From Microvirga sp. (GTDB lineage: Bacteria; Pseudomonadota; Alphaproteobacteria; Rhizobiales; Beijerinckiaceae): DNA of 64,000 nt. The DNA lies in contig NZ_JACXAB010000001.1 in the NCBI RefSeq assembly GCF_014699075.1, forward strand, positions 551,384-615,383, in the 5' to 3' direction. This document shows positions 61,830-64,000 of the stretch, piece by piece; position 1 is the stretch's first letter, and the number at the start of each line of letters is the position of its first letter. The position numbers and the translations under genes were made by a program. The notes under the pieces are model-generated. The model saw only the letters and a list, made by a program, of their open reading frames with translations. It made no database searches and had not been told where the DNA came from.

Positions 61830-62405
61830 TTACTTGCTCGCCAGCTTGTCGAGCTTGGCCTGCATGTCGGCCATCTGCTGCTTCAAGGTGTTGAGGTCGT
61901 CGGGCCCCTCTCCCTTGGGAGCGGGCTTTGTCTCCGGCACACCCGGGGCCCCGTTCGGGAAAGGCGAGAACATGCGCATGGCCTCGGTAAAGAAGCCCAT
62001 GTTCTTGCGCACCTGCTCTTCCATGGCCTGGAAGGCCGAAGGACCGAAGGCCTGGGCCATCTGCTCCCGAAGCTTCTGCTGCTCCTGGGACAGGTTGTTC
62101 ATGGAGAATTCGAGATAGCTCGGCACCAGGGCCTGCATGCTGTCGCCGTAGAAGCGGATCAGCTGGCGCAGCACGGTGACGGGCAGAAGGTTCGGCCCTT
62201 CCTTGTTCTCCTGCTCGAAGATGATCTGGGCCAGGACCGAGCGGGTGATCTCCTCGCCGGACTTCGCGTCATAGACCACGAAGTCCTCGCCCTTGCGCAC
62301 CATGCCGGCCAGGTCTTCCAGCGTCACGTAGGTTGAGGTGCCCGTGTGATAGAGGCGGCGGTTGGCATATTTCTTGATGACCGTCGGTTGTTTGTCCGTC
62401 GCCAT
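61830..62405 (-). CDS. phaR: Polyhydroxyalkanoate synthesis repressor
   Basis: A 191-residue regulator that represses phasin and other PHB genes when bound to DNA and leaves it as polymer accumulates. The N-terminal PHB/PHA accumulation regulator domain has VIKKYANRRLYHTGTSTYVT and LEDLAGMVRKGEDFVVYDAK, then ARSVLAQIIFEQE-like sequence (ITRSVLAQIIFEQENKEG). The C-terminal helical part is Gln/Pro/Lys-rich. Start at 62405 gives MATDKQPTVIK; the open frame upstream is intergenic. It is divergent from phaA across 224 bp, the standard arrangement. Confidence 0.94.
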   Translation of the reverse strand: MATDKQPTVIKKYANRRLYHTGTSTYVTLEDLAGMVRKGEDFVVYDAKSGEEITRSVLAQIIFEQENKEGPNLLPVTVLRQLIRFYGDSMQALVPSYLEFSMNNLSQEQQKLREQMAQAFGPSAFQAMEEQVRKNMGFFTEAMRMFSPFPNGAPGVPETKPAPKGEGPDDLNTLKQQMADMQAKLDKLASK

Positions 62406-62629
62406 GTTGTCCCGATACGCTCCTGGGAAATCCACCGGGCCCGGCACCCTTTGGGATGTCGGCCTAACCTGATTATAGGCCTTATAACAGAGGTGCAAAG
62501 CGCCAAAAGTCTAAGGCTTCTTGAGACTGGGCCGAACGATCCTATCCTTGACATCCCACCCTCTGGGGCTTTCATCGAGCAAGCACTACATACAGTCCAG
62601 CACCACACGGATCAGCACAGGAGAGAGGC
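62406..62629. promoter_or_regulatory. Divergent phaR/phaA promoter region
   Basis: Contains TTGACA at 62548-62553 and, 17 bases on, TTCATC at 62571-62576, a possible sigma-70-type promoter for phaA. A partial dyad TTATAGGCCTTATAA lies at about 62473-62487 nearer phaR. GGAGAGAGGC gives the phaA ribosome binding site. Confidence 0.5.
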
Positions 62630-63808
62630 ATGGCCCAAGAGAGCATCGTCATCGTCGGAGCGGCGCGCACCCCCGTCGGCTCGTTCAACGGGGCCTTCGC
62701 CAACACCCCGGCCCATGATCTCGGCGCCATCGCCATCAAGGCGGCCCTGGAGCGCGCCAAGGTCGACGGCTCGGACGTGGACGAGGTGATCCTCGGCCAG
62801 ATCCTCACCGCGGCTCAGGGCCAGAACCCGGCCCGTCAGGCCGCCATGGCCGCCGGCGTGCCGCAGGAGAAGACTGCCTGGGCGCTGAACCAGCTCTGCG
62901 GCTCGGGCCTTCGTACGGTTGCCATCGGCATGCAGCAGATCGCCAACGGCGACGCGAGCATCATCGTGGCCGGCGGCCAGGAATCCATGTCGCTCGCCCC
63001 CCACGCGGCCTATATGCGCTCCGGCACCAAAATGGGCGACTTCAAGCTCGTGGACACCATGCTCAAGGATGGCCTGATGGATGCCTTCAACGGCTACCAC
63101 ATGGGCAACACGGCCGAGAACGTGGCCCAGCGCTGGCAGCTCACCCGCGAGGAGCAGGACCAGTTCGCGACCGCCTCCCAGAACAAGGCCGAGGCGGCCC
63201 AGAAGGAAGGCCGCTTCAAGGACGAGATCACGCCCGTCACGATTGCATCCCGCAAGGGCGACACCGTGGTGGACCAGGACGAGTACATCCGCGCCGGCAC
63301 CACGGTCGATGCCCTCGGCAAGCTGAGGCCCGCTTTCTCGAAGGACGGCACGGTCACGGCCGGCAACGCCTCGGGCATCAATGACGGCGCCGCCGCCCTG
63401 GTGCTGATGACGGAAGCCGAAGCCCAGAAGCGCGGTCTGACTCCGCTCGCCCGCATCGCCTCCTGGGCCACTGCCGGCGTCGATCCGGCCATCATGGGCA
63501 CGGGCCCGATTCCGTCCTCGCGCAAGGCGCTGGAGAAGGCCGGCTGGAAGGTGCAGGACCTCGATCTCGTCGAGGCCAACGAGGCCTTCGCCGCGCAGGC
63601 GCTCGCGGTCAACAAGGACATGGGCTGGGATCCGTCCATCGTGAACGTGAACGGCGGCGCCATCGCCATCGGCCATCCCATCGGCGCGTCGGGCGCCCGC
63701 GTGCTCGTGACCCTGCTGCACGAGATGGGCCGTCGCAACGCGAAGAAGGGCCTTGCCACCCTGTGCATCGGCGGCGGCATGGGCGTTGCCATGTGCCTTG
63801 AGCGCTGA
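62630..63808 (+). CDS. phaA: Acetyl-CoA acetyltransferase (beta-ketothiolase)
   Basis: A 392-residue thiolase that joins two acetyl-CoA to acetoacetyl-CoA, first step to polyhydroxybutyrate. The acyl-accepting Cys is residue 90 in [19 protein letters not shown], the His is in [20 protein letters not shown] near 349, and the second Cys in [16 protein letters not shown] near the end. The N-terminal [20 protein letters not shown] is standard. GGAGAGAGGC precedes the ATG. It is followed after 156 bases by phaB, with two hairpins between. Confidence 0.97.
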   Translation: MAQESIVIVGAARTPVGSFNGAFANTPAHDLGAIAIKAALERAKVDGSDVDEVILGQILTAAQGQNPARQAAMAAGVPQEKTAWALNQLCGSGLRTVAIGMQQIANGDASIIVAGGQESMSLAPHAAYMRSGTKMGDFKLVDTMLKDGLMDAFNGYHMGNTAENVAQRWQLTREEQDQFATASQNKAEAAQKEGRFKDEITPVTIASRKGDTVVDQDEYIRAGTTVDALGKLRPAFSKDGTVTAGNASGINDGAAALVLMTEAEAQKRGLTPLARIASWATAGVDPAIMGTGPIPSSRKALEKAGWKVQDLDLVEANEAFAAQALAVNKDMGWDPSIVNVNGGAIAIGHPIGASGARVLVTLLHEMGRRNAKKGLATLCIGGGMGVAMCLER

Positions 63809-63818
63809 GAACCTCTTT

Positions 63819-63848
63819 GAAGCTCCGTTAGGGAAATTACGGAGCTTC
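63819..63848 (+). terminator. Hairpin after phaA
   Basis: Arms GAAGCTCCGT / ACGGAGCTTC, ten perfect pairs, ten-base loop, 11 bases after the phaA stop. No T-run follows, so it may slow or partly stop transcription before phaB. Confidence 0.55.
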
Positions 63849-63883
63849 ACCCTTCCACGTTCTGCCACATATCGTAAGCTATG

Positions 63884-63915
63884 TTGTGGGGCGGCCTGAA
63901 TCGGCCGCCCCACAA
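63884..63915 (+). terminator. Strong hairpin in the phaA-phaB gap
   Basis: A 13-bp perfect stem TTGTGGGGCGGCC / GGCCGCCCCACAA with loop TGAATC, 49 bases before the phaB start. It could be an attenuator, an mRNA-stability element for phaA, or part of a phaB leader. It lacks a T-run. Confidence 0.55.
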
Positions 63916-63964
63916 TGAATGGATCCTTGAGAGATCCGCAGAACGATCCTGGGAAGGAAACAGC

Positions 63965-64000
63965 ATGGCGCGCGTTGCATTGGTCACCGGCGGCACTCGC
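63965..64000 (+). CDS. phaB: Acetoacetyl-CoA reductase, N-terminal fragment (window ends)
   Basis: Only 12 codons are visible: MARVALVTGGTR, the beginning of the SDR-type nucleotide-binding fold of PhaB/FabG-like reductases. GGAAGG lies eight bases before the ATG. Position behind phaA makes acetoacetyl-CoA reductase the natural reading; the 3' end is outside the window. Confidence 0.85.
   Translation, partial: MARVALVTGGTR

Overview
The window is a high-GC, gene-dense chromosomal segment of an alphaproteobacterium, most likely of the order Hyphomicrobiales (Methylobacteriaceae-like, for example Microvirga or Methylobacterium; the genus is inferred). Pointers are an HWE-type sensor kinase, a long-form IspG, a Zur with a palindromic AT-rich box, phaR/phaA/phaB for polyhydroxybutyrate, a cyanide-insensitive-type cytochrome bd oxidase with its tiny DUF2474 subunit, and dispersed palindromic repeats of the kind common in this order. 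I saw no tRNA, rRNA, CRISPR array, insertion sequence or prophage.

Layout. 1-2.7 kb: the 3' part of a chromate transporter converges on a short-chain dehydrogenase and an atypical DapA-family enzyme. 2.8-6.6 kb: a YegD-like Hsp70 and divergent tex. 6.7-10.1 kb: a TPP riboswitch and thiBPQ for thiamine import. 10.2-28.9 kb: a large amino-sugar and probable peptidoglycan-salvage region. It holds a sugar ABC transporter divergent from kinase-gntR-SIS isomerase/deaminase-nagA-oxidoreductase, then a Dpp-type importer without ATPases, then anmK, a YfeW-like serine hydrolase, murQ, a second BadF-type kinase and a PfkB kinase. Together these could take up GlcNAc-type sugars and muropeptides and convert anhydroMurNAc through MurNAc-6-P, GlcNAc-6-P and GlcN-6-P to Fru-6-P. 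29-34.8 kb: an orphan HWE histidine kinase, a nested palindromic repeat, prfC, a candidate 24-codon ORF with an unusually complete Shine-Dalgarno sequence and its own terminator, an AstE/AspA-family deacylase and glucokinase. 34.8-39.7 kb: a trehalose operon in which the trehalose-6-phosphate synthase carries an N-terminal membrane/extracytoplasmic module, followed by otsB and a GH15 hydrolase.

39.9-44.3 kb: a type I secretion ABC/HlyD pair divergent from a membrane-anchored coiled-coil protein. 44.3-46.9 kb: the bd oxidase operon. 47-52 kb: a metallo-beta-lactamase-fold hydrolase, a small secreted Cys-containing protein, a repeat block, topoisomerase IB, a SemiSWEET-like protein, a GT4 glycosyltransferase and a methyltransferase. 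52-57.9 kb: zur, ispG, kup, an acetyltransferase and a nitroreductase. 57.9-64 kb: ispA, mtgA, rpmF, a protein with a degenerate EAL domain, phaR, phaA and the first codons of phaB.

The observations I find most worth following are the salvage supercluster with its missing ATPases and putative shared operators, the membrane-anchored trehalose synthase, the short ORF next to prfC, and the families of nested palindromic repeats.
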